NCBI GenBank assembly: GCA_050300015.1
Contig: JBNKWZ010000008.1
Span: forward strand, 62,001 to 126,000
Origin: CAYZQH01 sp050300015
GTDB taxonomy: Bacteria > Pseudomonadota > Gammaproteobacteria > Pseudomonadales > Cellvibrionaceae
Reading direction: 5' to 3'
DNA length: 64,000 bases
The notes under the pieces are model-generated. The model had not been told where the DNA came from, made no database searches, and saw nothing but the letters and a program-made list of their open reading frames with translations. Positions within the stretch are counted from its first letter, which is position 1. Every line of letters begins with the position of its first letter. A program made the translations under genes and the position numbers. This document shows positions 27,770-36,402 of this stretch, one piece after another.

Positions 27770-29260
27770 TTGACTTCTTCCTCCTCCGTCGATTTTGATG
27801 CGGTACTCACCCAACCGCACTACGTCACCAGCCTTGAAGGGTTTCTTCAAGAGCCTGACGCACTTCGCGCATTACAATATTGGCTAGAGACCTTTACCGA
27901 CGCCACCACTTTGCACACCACCGACGATATTCAAGGCCGGCTATTAAGCGCCGTCGCCGATATTGATCATCGCATCAACGACCAGCTCAATGCCATACTC
28001 CACCACCCAAAGTTTCAAGCATTAGAGGCGAGTTGGCGCGGTCTGTGGTATTTAGCCGTGCAATTTGAAGGTGTTAAAAATGCCAAATTAAAAGTGCTGG
28101 ATATTAGTTGGGCAGAAGTAAGCAAAGACATCAGTCGCGCACTGGAGTATCACCAAAGCCAACTGTTTCAGAAAATTTATAATGAAGAGTACGGCACACC
28201 GGGCGGAGAGCCTTATGGGGTCATGATTTGTGACCATGCCATTCACCATAAAACCTCGCGCGAATTTCCCACCGATGATATCGCCACACTGGAAGGCCTC
28301 GCTCAAATTGGCGCCGCTTCTTTTTCGCCCATGATTTTGGGGGCGGCCAGTGAACTGTTTGGTTTGGATGACTTTAATAGTTTGCGCACGCCGCTCAATT
28401 TACAGGCTATTTTTGCACAGAGTGAATATGTACGTTGGCGCGCGTTACGCAACCACCCGGATTCTCGCTTTTTAGGGATTACTTTGCCACGCATTCTTAT
28501 GCGCAAACCTTATCGCACCACGCCCGGCAGCTACAAAGGCTTGTTTTTTTACGAAAAGCCCGATGCCTACACAAGCGAGCCCTACCTTTGGGGTAATGCG
28601 GCGTACGCTTTTGGCGGCATACTAATACGCGAATTTGCCAGTGTAGGATGGTTTGGCCATATTCGCGGTGTGCCCCGCGACCATGTGGGTGGCGGCCTGG
28701 TGACAAATTTACCCTGTGACACTTTTACCACAGACCCGAACGATGTAGCCTACAAGCCTGCCACGGATGCCGTTATCACCGACAGTATCGAACGCGATAT
28801 CAGTAACCTGGGTTTTATTCCCCTGTGTCAATGTTATGGAACGCCCTTTTCTGCCTTTTACAGCAATGCATCTATCCAAACCATTAAACGCACAGGCGAC
28901 AAAGAAACGGAAATTAACGCAAAACTGGCCGCCATGATGCAGCACGTTCTGTGTGGTTCACGCGTGGCGCATTACATTAAAGTAATGATTCGAGACAAAA
29001 TAGGCTCGTTTATGACCGCGCAAGAATGTGAGGGTCTATTGCGCCATTGGTTATTTAAATACACCACAGGCCGTGACGATTTAGAATGGGAGGCACAAGC
29101 ACGCTACCCTTTGCGCGAGGCCTCGGTGAAAGTTAAAGAACATCCAGAAAAGCCCGGTCACTACCTTTGTGTGATTCATTTAGTGCCTCACTACCAAACC
29201 GACCAAATGGTTTCGGAATTAGAGCTGGTCACCGAACTGGTTCAATCGGGAGGGGGTTGA
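27770..29260 (+). CDS. Second TssC-like sheath protein
   Basis: 496 residues, collinear with the neighbouring TssC: DQLNAILHHPKFQALEASWRGL, LFQKIYNEEYGTPGGEPYG, LPRILMRKPY, RDKIGSFMTAQECEGLL, ARYPLREASVKVKEHPEKPG. The only available start is TTG at 27770; a stop precedes it and there is no internal ATG until well into the conserved part. Full length and conserved motifs argue against a pseudogene. In the H1-T6SS layout this position holds hcp and tagJ. It may form alternative sheath protomers or a sheath end; that is inference. Confidence 0.92.
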   Translation: MTSSSSVDFDAVLTQPHYVTSLEGFLQEPDALRALQYWLETFTDATTLHTTDDIQGRLLSAVADIDHRINDQLNAILHHPKFQALEASWRGLWYLAVQFEGVKNAKLKVLDISWAEVSKDISRALEYHQSQLFQKIYNEEYGTPGGEPYGVMICDHAIHHKTSREFPTDDIATLEGLAQIGAASFSPMILGAASELFGLDDFNSLRTPLNLQAIFAQSEYVRWRALRNHPDSRFLGITLPRILMRKPYRTTPGSYKGLFFYEKPDAYTSEPYLWGNAAYAFGGILIREFASVGWFGHIRGVPRDHVGGGLVTNLPCDTFTTDPNDVAYKPATDAVITDSIERDISNLGFIPLCQCYGTPFSAFYSNASIQTIKRTGDKETEINAKLAAMMQHVLCGSRVAHYIKVMIRDKIGSFMTAQECEGLLRHWLFKYTTGRDDLEWEAQARYPLREASVKVKEHPEKPGHYLCVIHLVPHYQTDQMVSELELVTELVQSGGG

Positions 29261-29261
29261 G

Positions 29262-29756
29262 ATGGCCACAGGTGACCAAAACAAAGAGTTACGCCCATCC
29301 ATATTAGACCGCCTGTTGGACGACGATCCCCATGTTTCAATTGAGGCGGACAAATCCAAGTTTGGCAAACTGAAAGATTTACGTGCAAGCGTGCGCCGCG
29401 ATTTGGAGGCATTGTTAAATACCCGGTTTCGAGTGGTTTCCCCCCCTTTGGAGTGTAAGGAATTACATAGCAGTTTGTTAAACTACGGCCTACCGGATTT
29501 GGCCACGGTCAACATGCTAGACATTGCAAAAAAGCAGGAATTTACGCGCAATTTAGAATCTATTATTCGCAGTTACGAGCCTCGCTTTAAATCAGTGCGA
29601 GTACAACACATGGATAACAAAGATAAACACGACCGGACCGTGCGCTTTAGAATAGACGCCATTATGTATGCAGATCCTGCGCCCGAAGTGGTAGTGTTTG
29701 ACTCCGTGCTCGAACCCATTTTACGAACCGTAACAGTAGAAGACTCCCATGGCTGA
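29262..29756 (+). CDS. tssE: T6SS baseplate subunit TssE (gp25-like)
   Basis: 164 residues with the gp25/lysozyme-like fold signature: RPSILDRLLDDDPH at the start, SVRRDLEALLNTR, SLLNYGLPDLATVNM, IIRSYEPRFKSV. Preceded by AGGGGGTTGAG. It links the sheath base to TssFG. It follows the second tssC by one base and overlaps tssF by 8. Confidence 0.96.
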   Translation: MATGDQNKELRPSILDRLLDDDPHVSIEADKSKFGKLKDLRASVRRDLEALLNTRFRVVSPPLECKELHSSLLNYGLPDLATVNMLDIAKKQEFTRNLESIIRSYEPRFKSVRVQHMDNKDKHDRTVRFRIDAIMYADPAPEVVVFDSVLEPILRTVTVEDSHG

Positions 29757-31581
29757 TGAATTACTGCCCTACTACGAAAAAGAACTGGCGTTTATTCGTC
29801 AAATGGGCAATGAATTTGCTAAAGAGCACCCCAAAATTGCCGGTCGTTTGGGTATCAATACCGATACCATCGAAGACCCTCATGCGTCTCGGCTGATCGA
29901 AGCGTTTGCCTACCTGAACGCCCGTATTCAGCACAAGTTAGACGATGAGTTTCCAGAGCTCACCGACGCACTGTTTAGTGTGATGTTTCCCCACTACCAA
30001 CGTCCTATTCCCTCCATGTCCATCGTGCAATTTGTGGCAGACCCCGATCAGGTCGACAGTCGCTATGCCATCGGTGCGCACACCAGTGTAGAAACCGAAC
30101 AGTTCCAAGGCGAAAACTGCGTATTTAATACCACGTATGATGTTGAATTACTCCCGGTTAAAATTGATGCTGCAAGCCTCATTGGGAGGCCCTTTACCAC
30201 ACCAGGCTCCGGCAGTGTACGCGGGGCAGAGAGTGTATTAAAAATATCCTTCAAAACCTTCAACGAAGGCATTTCATTACAAGAGGTCAAGCCGGGTAAA
30301 ATCCGGTTGTTTTTACGAGGGCAAAGTCAGTACACGCACCCGCTGTATCAGTTATTGCTGAACGAATGCTTGCAAGTCTATGCGGCCAACAGTGAGAGTG
30401 ACGCACAAGCCACACGCTTAGGCGCCAACAGCATCACCGCGGTTGGGTTTGCTCCTAGCGAAGGCTTGTTACCCTATCCAGAAAACGCGTTTATTGGTTA
30501 CCGTTTATTGACTGAATTTTTTGTCTTCCCGGAAAAATTCTTATTCGTGGATATCGCCATTGGCGACAGATTGCCGGCCACTGCTGAGAACCAGCTGGAT
30601 TTATACTTTTATTTTAAATCCACCGACATTGAACTAGAACACAATGTCGATGCCGAAAGCTTTGCCCTCGGTTGCACGCCCGTGGTGAACCTGTTCAAAC
30701 ACCGCGCAGACCCCATAAAACTCGACCACCATCAACTGGACTATCTGGTGGTGCCGGATGCACGTCGGCCGGTGGGTTATGAGGTGTATTCAGTGGATCA
30801 GGTACGCGCAACAACACCTTCTGGGGATGCACAAACCTATTTGCCGTTTTATGGTATTACCCACCAATACCAGGGCAACGATGACATGGCTTATTGGTTG
30901 GCCCAGCGTCGCCAGGCAAAACTCGGTTACCACGAAAGAGACGAGGGTACCGACGTGTTTTTGAGTTTGGTCGATATACACTTTAACCCTAACTTACCGG
31001 CCGATCGCACCTTGATAGTGGACACCACCTGTAGCAATCGAGACCTCCCCAGCAAACTGCCCTTTAATTTGGATCAACCCAGGTTACAATGTGTGGATGG
31101 CGCGCCACCCTGCTCGCGCATTCGCTGTATGACTCAGCCCACGCCCAGTATTCGCCCACCATTGCGTAACCGCGCACGCTGGCGATTAATTTCTCACCTC
31201 ACATTGAATTCACTTTCGTTAACGGGCTCCGGCAATACCACCGAGGCTTTTAAAGAAATTTTACGCCTGTATAATTTTAAAGAGTCTTCGGTCAATCGCG
31301 GTTTGATTGAAGCCGTATATTCACTTCAGGCGCGCCCCATCAGTGCGCCACTCAACATCGACGGCCACGCGACCATTTGTCGTGGGTTAGAGGTGGAGGT
31401 GACTCTCGACGAAAACTTTTTGACAGGTAGCAGTAGTTATTTGTTTGCCACCGTACTAGAGCATTTTTTTGCCCTGTACTGCCCCATTAACTCATTTACA
31501 CGAACTTTGGTCAAAATCAAAAGCCGTGAAGGATACTTGAAAAAATGCCCGCCCCGATCCGGCGAAAGAATTCTACTGTAA
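29749..31581 (+). CDS. tssF: T6SS baseplate subunit TssF
   Basis: 610 residues. The N-terminus LLPYYEKELAFIRQMGNEFA is diagnostic, followed by HPKIAGRLG, DPHASRLIEAFAYLNARIQHKLDDE and TDALFSVMFPHYQRPIPS. Residues ~330-400 hold the HRADPIKLD and LVVPDARRPVGYEVYSVD motifs. With TssG it forms the baseplate wedge. It overlaps tssE by 8 bases and tssG by 37, indicating tight coupling. Confidence 0.96.
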   Translation: MADELLPYYEKELAFIRQMGNEFAKEHPKIAGRLGINTDTIEDPHASRLIEAFAYLNARIQHKLDDEFPELTDALFSVMFPHYQRPIPSMSIVQFVADPDQVDSRYAIGAHTSVETEQFQGENCVFNTTYDVELLPVKIDAASLIGRPFTTPGSGSVRGAESVLKISFKTFNEGISLQEVKPGKIRLFLRGQSQYTHPLYQLLLNECLQVYAANSESDAQATRLGANSITAVGFAPSEGLLPYPENAFIGYRLLTEFFVFPEKFLFVDIAIGDRLPATAENQLDLYFYFKSTDIELEHNVDAESFALGCTPVVNLFKHRADPIKLDHHQLDYLVVPDARRPVGYEVYSVDQVRATTPSGDAQTYLPFYGITHQYQGNDDMAYWLAQRRQAKLGYHERDEGTDVFLSLVDIHFNPNLPADRTLIVDTTCSNRDLPSKLPFNLDQPRLQCVDGAPPCSRIRCMTQPTPSIRPPLRNRARWRLISHLTLNSLSLTGSGNTTEAFKEILRLYNFKESSVNRGLIEAVYSLQARPISAPLNIDGHATICRGLEVEVTLDENFLTGSSSYLFATVLEHFFALYCPINSFTRTLVKIKSREGYLKKCPPRSGERILL

Positions 31582-32663
31582 TTGAGCAGTTAGAAAAGCA
31601 GCCTGCGCGGTTTCCGTTTTTTCAAGCGGTGCGTTTGCTCGAGCGTGCTTCGATATTCGGCAACCGCCAAAAGCAGAAGCCTCGTCAAAGCGACAATCCC
31701 GTAGGCCATTTTACACCGCCCTATACCGAAGGAATTCAGTTTAAGGATCACTTATCCCTCGGCTTTCCAGCCTCGGAGATCACAAGCGTCACCCCAGCAG
31801 AAGCCAATAAACCCCAAGGGCGCTGGCAACTGGCAACTGATTTTATCGGACTAACCGGTGCCATTGGCGTATTGCCGTTTCACTATACCGAGCTGCTATT
31901 CAAACGGCTAAAACTCAAAGACTCGGCATTTAGGCATTTTTTATCGTTGTTTCATCATCGTACAGTGAGCTTGTTTTTTAGGGCAGGGATCAAGTATCGA
32001 TTACCCCTCGTGTACGAACGACATCAATTACACAATCGTCGACAGCATGACATTGATGCGCACACGTTTGCTCTTCGATCTTTAATTGGGCTGGGCAATA
32101 ATGCACTGACAGAAGGCCTTCGTATTCCGGCAGATACCTTGGTGTATTACAGCGGGTTTCTTTCGCAAAGTATCCGAACCACCAGTGCACTGGAGCAAAC
32201 CTTGTCACACTATTTTGATATCCCTGTGGCCATACAAGAATTTGTGGGGGAGTGGCACGACCTTATCGACGATGTACGCTCAAAACTCCCTTCTCCAGGC
32301 TTCCCCAATGGGCAGAATGCACAATTGGGGCGTTCGGCCATTTTAGGCGGCAAAGGGTGGTTTGGTCAGGGTAAAATTCGCGTTAAGCTCGGGCCCTTAG
32401 ACGATATCCAATTTAATCGCTTCCGCCCCGGTACTAGCGCTTTGTTGGAGCTCAACCACATGGTTAAGCTATTTACCGGTGCCGAGGTGGAGTCCGAATA
32501 TGTCATGCATGTGGCACGTGAACATATTCCTCACCGTATTCAACTCAACAATACAGAGCCCGCCATTATCGGTTGGGATACCTGGCTTGCAACCAAACCC
32601 CTAGCGGAAGACCGCAAAGGGGAGACCTTAGAAATTACTGTTTCTTCAAACCGTTTGAATTGA
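31545..32663 (+). CDS. tssG: T6SS baseplate subunit TssG
   Basis: 372 residues. Family pattern: LEKQPARFPFFQAVRLLER near the N-terminus, then FIGLTGAIGVLPFHYTELL, FRHFLSLFHHRTVSLFFRA, and C-terminal VKLFTGAEVESEYVMH. It partners TssF in the wedge. The start lies 37 bases inside the end of tssF. Confidence 0.95.
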   Translation: MPAPIRRKNSTVIEQLEKQPARFPFFQAVRLLERASIFGNRQKQKPRQSDNPVGHFTPPYTEGIQFKDHLSLGFPASEITSVTPAEANKPQGRWQLATDFIGLTGAIGVLPFHYTELLFKRLKLKDSAFRHFLSLFHHRTVSLFFRAGIKYRLPLVYERHQLHNRRQHDIDAHTFALRSLIGLGNNALTEGLRIPADTLVYYSGFLSQSIRTTSALEQTLSHYFDIPVAIQEFVGEWHDLIDDVRSKLPSPGFPNGQNAQLGRSAILGGKGWFGQGKIRVKLGPLDDIQFNRFRPGTSALLELNHMVKLFTGAEVESEYVMHVAREHIPHRIQLNNTEPAIIGWDTWLATKPLAEDRKGETLEITVSSNRLN

Positions 32664-32697
32664 GAAATGTGTTTAACCTGGTGTAAAGGGAATCGCT

Positions 32698-35370
32698 ATG
32701 ATTAACATCAACTTAAAATCTTTAGTGGGTAAGTTAAATGAACCCAGCCGTTTGGCGTTGGAAGGCGCCGCTGGCCTGTGTATGTCACGGTCACATTACA
32801 ATGTGGAAGTGGAGCATTGGCTGACCAAATTATTGGAAATCGGCGACAGCGATCTTCAGGCCGTTCTTGAAAAGTTCGACATCAATCTCGGGGCCTTATC
32901 TCAAGAGCTGAATAAGGAATTAGACACCTTCAAAACTGGCAACAGCCGCGCCCCGGCCTTGTCGCCGACCATTGTGGACCTCGCCAAAAACGCTTGGATA
33001 TTGGCTTCAGTGGAATATGGCCACCCACAAGCCACCTCGGCCCATGTTTTAGCAGCCGTGTTAATGGACGACACGTTGCGCCGCGCCGTGTCTTCCAAAC
33101 AATTATTGGATATTCCCGGTGAATCTCTGCGCGATGTGGTCCGCAGTATTGTAGGTACCACCAGCGAGTCACAACAAAGTGCTGGCGTTGGTGACACTTC
33201 GCAATCGTTAGAGGCTAGCGGTCCCCAGGCACCCAGTAAATCTCCGTCTCTCGATAAATTCACCGTAAACTTAACGCTCGCCGCCAAAGAAGGGCGTATC
33301 GACGCGGTGCTTGGGCGAGATGAGGAAATTCGTCAAATTGTAGACATTTTGATTCGTCGCCGCCAAAACAACCCCATTCTCACAGGTGAGGCGGGCGTTG
33401 GTAAAACCGCTGTGGTGGAGGGCTTTGCCATGCGCATCGCCTCTGGTGATGTGCCCGACCCGCTTAAGGGCGTCGTAGTACGCTCACTGGATTTGGGCCT
33501 GCTACAGGCAGGAGCCAGTGTGAAAGGCGAGTTCGAAAACCGTTTAAAATCTGTAATCGCAGAGGTTAAAGCCTCACCTGAGCCCATCATCATGTTTATC
33601 GATGAAGCGCACACACTTATTGGCGCTGGCGGCAAAGAAGGTCAAGGTGACGCTGCCAATCTTTTAAAACCAGCGCTGGCACGCGGCGAGCTGCGTACCA
33701 TTGCCGCCACCACCTGGGCTGAGTATAAAAAGTATTTCGAGCGCGACCCCGCTTTGACGCGTCGCTTTCAAGTCGTCAAAGTGGAGGAGCCCTCTGAAGA
33801 AAAAGCCATCGATATGATGCGCGCCATTTCTGTAATGCTGCAAAGTCACCACAAAGTACGTATCTTGGACGAGGCCATCGTAGATTCCGTGCGCTTATCC
33901 AGCCGCTACATCACCGCGCGCCAGCTGCCCGACAAATCCGTGAGCTTGTTAGACACCGCTTGCGCGCGCGTGGCTTTGAGCCAAAGTGCAACACCTGCCG
34001 CCATAGAAGACACTCGCAGACGAATCACTCAAGTGGAAACCAATATCGCATCGCTGGAGCGCGAAAATGCCGCCCTTGGTAACTGCGAAACCGCCATTGC
34101 CGAACTGGTGAGTGAGCAGGGTACGCTCGAAGAAAAGCTCAAAAAGCAGGAAGCTCAATGGGAAACCGAACGCGGCTTAGTTGCTCAAATTCATGAACTG
34201 CAACAACAAATCGAAGACGATTTTCATGCCTCGCGCAAAGAAGAAACCTCAGACAGCACCTTAGCACCCGCGGCACTCGCTGGTGTCAAAGATAAGCTGC
34301 ACGGTTTGATGGCCGAATTGGAGTCCACCCAAGCTGACGAACCTATGATCCAAGTCAACGTGGACAGCCAGGCCATCGCTGAAGTGGTGGCCAACTGGAC
34401 CGGTATTCCCGTGGGCAAAATGGTGTCCAACGAAATTCAGCAAATTTTGCACTTAAAAGAAGCGCTTGAAAAACGCGTGATTGGTCAACCGCAGGGGCTT
34501 GAAGCCATCGCGCAAAGCATTCGCACCTCCCGCGCCGGCTTAACCGACCCACGCAAACCCATCGGTGTATTTTTTATGGTGGGCTCCAGCGGCGTAGGTA
34601 AAACCGAAACCGCACTGGCGCTTGCAGACATGCTCTATGGCGGCGAACAAAACATCACCGTGATTAATATGTCGGAATTTAAAGAGGAGCATAAAGTTTC
34701 TATGTTATTGGGCTCACCACCAGGCTATGTGGGTTACGGTGAGGGCGGTGTTTTAACCGAAGCTGTTCGCCGTAAGCCCTACAGTGTGGTATTGCTAGAC
34801 GAGATGGAAAAGGCCCACCCCGGTGTGCAAGATATTTTTTACAACCTGTTTGATAAGGGCACCATCAAAGACGGCGAGGGGCGTGACATTGATTTTCGCA
34901 ACACCGTGATCATCATGACATCCAACGCCGGAGAAGAACACATTCGTGCCATGTGTGCCGCCGCAGAAGAAAAGCCCGATGTAGAAACCCTATTGGATAA
35001 CTTCCGCCCGCAATTGTTACGCTACTTTAAGCCAGCCTTTTTGGGCCGCACCACAGTGATTCCTTATTATCCTTTGGGTGATGAAGATTTAATGAAAATC
35101 TGCGTCATCAACATGCGCCGTATTGAAAAACGCGTGAAGAGCCACTACAACGCAAGCTTTAGTTATGATGAAGAAGTGATGCTACACATTGTGGCCCGAA
35201 GCCAGGAAGTAGATACCGGTGCACGCAATATTGAAAACATTCTCACCCGTACTGTGCTACCCGCTTTGGCCGAAGAGTGTTTGGCCAAAATGGCAGAGGG
35301 TTTAGAGATCTCACACATTCATATCGGTTGCACCGAAGAGGGTGAGTTTACTTACCGGGTGGAGGCCTAA
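32698..35370 (+). CDS. tssH: T6SS sheath-recycling AAA+ ATPase TssH (ClpV)
   Basis: 890 residues. N-terminal ClpV domain (~1-160), first AAA+ module with Walker A GEAGVGKT and Walker B IIMFIDEAHTL, a coiled middle domain (~440-530), second AAA+ module with GSSGVGKTE, VVLLDEMEKAHP and LGSPPGYVGYGEGG, and a C-terminal ClpB-type D2 small domain. It disassembles contracted TssBC sheath for reuse. Last gene of the rightward operon, 50 bases before a bidirectional terminator. Confidence 0.96.
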   Translation: MININLKSLVGKLNEPSRLALEGAAGLCMSRSHYNVEVEHWLTKLLEIGDSDLQAVLEKFDINLGALSQELNKELDTFKTGNSRAPALSPTIVDLAKNAWILASVEYGHPQATSAHVLAAVLMDDTLRRAVSSKQLLDIPGESLRDVVRSIVGTTSESQQSAGVGDTSQSLEASGPQAPSKSPSLDKFTVNLTLAAKEGRIDAVLGRDEEIRQIVDILIRRRQNNPILTGEAGVGKTAVVEGFAMRIASGDVPDPLKGVVVRSLDLGLLQAGASVKGEFENRLKSVIAEVKASPEPIIMFIDEAHTLIGAGGKEGQGDAANLLKPALARGELRTIAATTWAEYKKYFERDPALTRRFQVVKVEEPSEEKAIDMMRAISVMLQSHHKVRILDEAIVDSVRLSSRYITARQLPDKSVSLLDTACARVALSQSATPAAIEDTRRRITQVETNIASLERENAALGNCETAIAELVSEQGTLEEKLKKQEAQWETERGLVAQIHELQQQIEDDFHASRKEETSDSTLAPAALAGVKDKLHGLMAELESTQADEPMIQVNVDSQAIAEVVANWTGIPVGKMVSNEIQQILHLKEALEKRVIGQPQGLEAIAQSIRTSRAGLTDPRKPIGVFFMVGSSGVGKTETALALADMLYGGEQNITVINMSEFKEEHKVSMLLGSPPGYVGYGEGGVLTEAVRRKPYSVVLLDEMEKAHPGVQDIFYNLFDKGTIKDGEGRDIDFRNTVIIMTSNAGEEHIRAMCAAAEEKPDVETLLDNFRPQLLRYFKPAFLGRTTVIPYYPLGDEDLMKICVINMRRIEKRVKSHYNASFSYDEEVMLHIVARSQEVDTGARNIENILTRTVLPALAEECLAKMAEGLEISHIHIGCTEEGEFTYRVEA

Positions 35371-35419
35371 GTGTTATATGTCCTATAGGACCGTAAACCC
35401 ACTTTCAGCAATCACCATC

Positions 35420-35447
35420 AAAAAGGGCCCGTTAGTGGGCCCTTTTT
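35420..35447. terminator. Bidirectional intrinsic terminator between converging operons
   Basis: AAAAAGGGCCC (35420-35430) and GGGCCCTTTTT (35437-35447) are perfect complements around a GTTAGT loop. The A-run on one side and T-run on the other let it stop transcripts of tssH from the left and of the TPR operon from the right. Confidence 0.9.
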
Positions 35448-35512
35448 GAGAATTGTGTTGAAGTTTAAATTGAATCCATATAGTTAAACCTCAGCGCTTT
35501 TGGTCGTTTGCT

Positions 35513-35788
35513 TTAGTTGTTTGCCTCGAGCAAACGCTCAGGTAACTCTTCCACCAACTCATTTTTGGGCATCACCGGGTCGAACAAATCGCCATTAATA
35601 TTATGGAGGCGCAATTTGCGTTCTTTATCCCGTTGGCCTTCTTTGTCTTGCCAAGGCACCACATACAAATACTTGGGTAATTCGGTATTACCTTTAATGG
35701 TGGTGGTGTCCAGCTCAATGGTATCTTGTGCGGCTGCCACGTGTGTGAGCGCCAAAACCACAATCCCAGTTGCCATTTGAATTTTCAT
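35513..35788 (-). CDS. Small predicted secreted protein
   Basis: 91 residues. Signal peptide MATGIVVLALTHVAAAQ with a probable cut after AAA/AQ; the mature ~70 residues are highly charged (KEGQRDKERKLRLHN, KNELVEELPERLLEANN). No family recognised. AGGTGATG precedes the ATG. It starts 7 bases after the TPR lipoprotein stop, so it is probably the last gene of the TPR operon and acts in the periplasm. Confidence 0.75.
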   Translation of the reverse strand: MKIQMATGIVVLALTHVAAAQDTIELDTTTIKGNTELPKYLYVVPWQDKEGQRDKERKLRLHNINGDLFDPVMPKNELVEELPERLLEANN

Positions 35789-35795
35789 ACATCAC

Positions 35796-36401
35796 CTATT
35801 GCAATGAACTCGACAGTTGGTCTACCCAACCTTGAGTGGCCTCGTCCTCACCAACGATAGCCAAATATTGATTGTAGTAAGTCACAGCTTTCGCAATATC
35901 TTGTAAATACACGTCATACAGCAACGCCAAATTGTAAAGCGCCTCAGCATACTGGCCTTTTCGGTCAATAGCTTTTTCAAAGGCTTGCTTGGCCTGCTCG
36001 AATTGACCCTCTTTCTGCAAAATTAACCCTTGAAGGTTATAGGCTTGCGCAACAGAACTGTCCTTTTGCAGTATGGCGGCGATAGTCGTTTTTGCCGCTG
36101 GGTATTGCCCCTGTTGGTATTGACTGATCGCCAGGTTTACCGGCAATTCCAAAATAGACGGATAAGCCACTTGCAACTGCTCAAAAACCAATTCTGCTTT
36201 AGCGAATTGACCGGCTTCCATAGAAGCAGTAGCCTTTTTGAATTGCGCTTGATGATTCTCTGTCATTAAAGCAATACCGCCGCGCGATACTGGATCGGAC
36301 TGTTGCGTCGGTGTGGTGCCACAACTGACGATTGCACCGAACACGACAACCATCACCCAAAACTTTAGGGGCCGATAAGTCGCTGTCATTAAACCGTTCA
36401 T
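35796..36401 (-). CDS. TPR lipoprotein
   Basis: About 201 residues from the ATG at 36401, one base after the preceding stop and with GGAG ten bases upstream; a longer frame to 36446 would overlap the previous gene and spoil the signal peptide. Lipobox AIVSC with the acylated Cys about residue 27. Three or four tetratricopeptide repeats (~60-180), e.g. AYNLQGLILQKEGQFEQAKQ and YAEALYNLALLYDV. A periplasmic protein-interaction lipoprotein, third gene of a TPR operon. Confidence 0.85.
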   Translation of the reverse strand: MNGLMTATYRPLKFWVMVVVFGAIVSCGTTPTQQSDPVSRGGIALMTENHQAQFKKATASMEAGQFAKAELVFEQLQVAYPSILELPVNLAISQYQQGQYPAAKTTIAAILQKDSSVAQAYNLQGLILQKEGQFEQAKQAFEKAIDRKGQYAEALYNLALLYDVYLQDIAKAVTYYNQYLAIVGEDEATQGWVDQLSSSLQ

Positions 36402-36402
36402 A

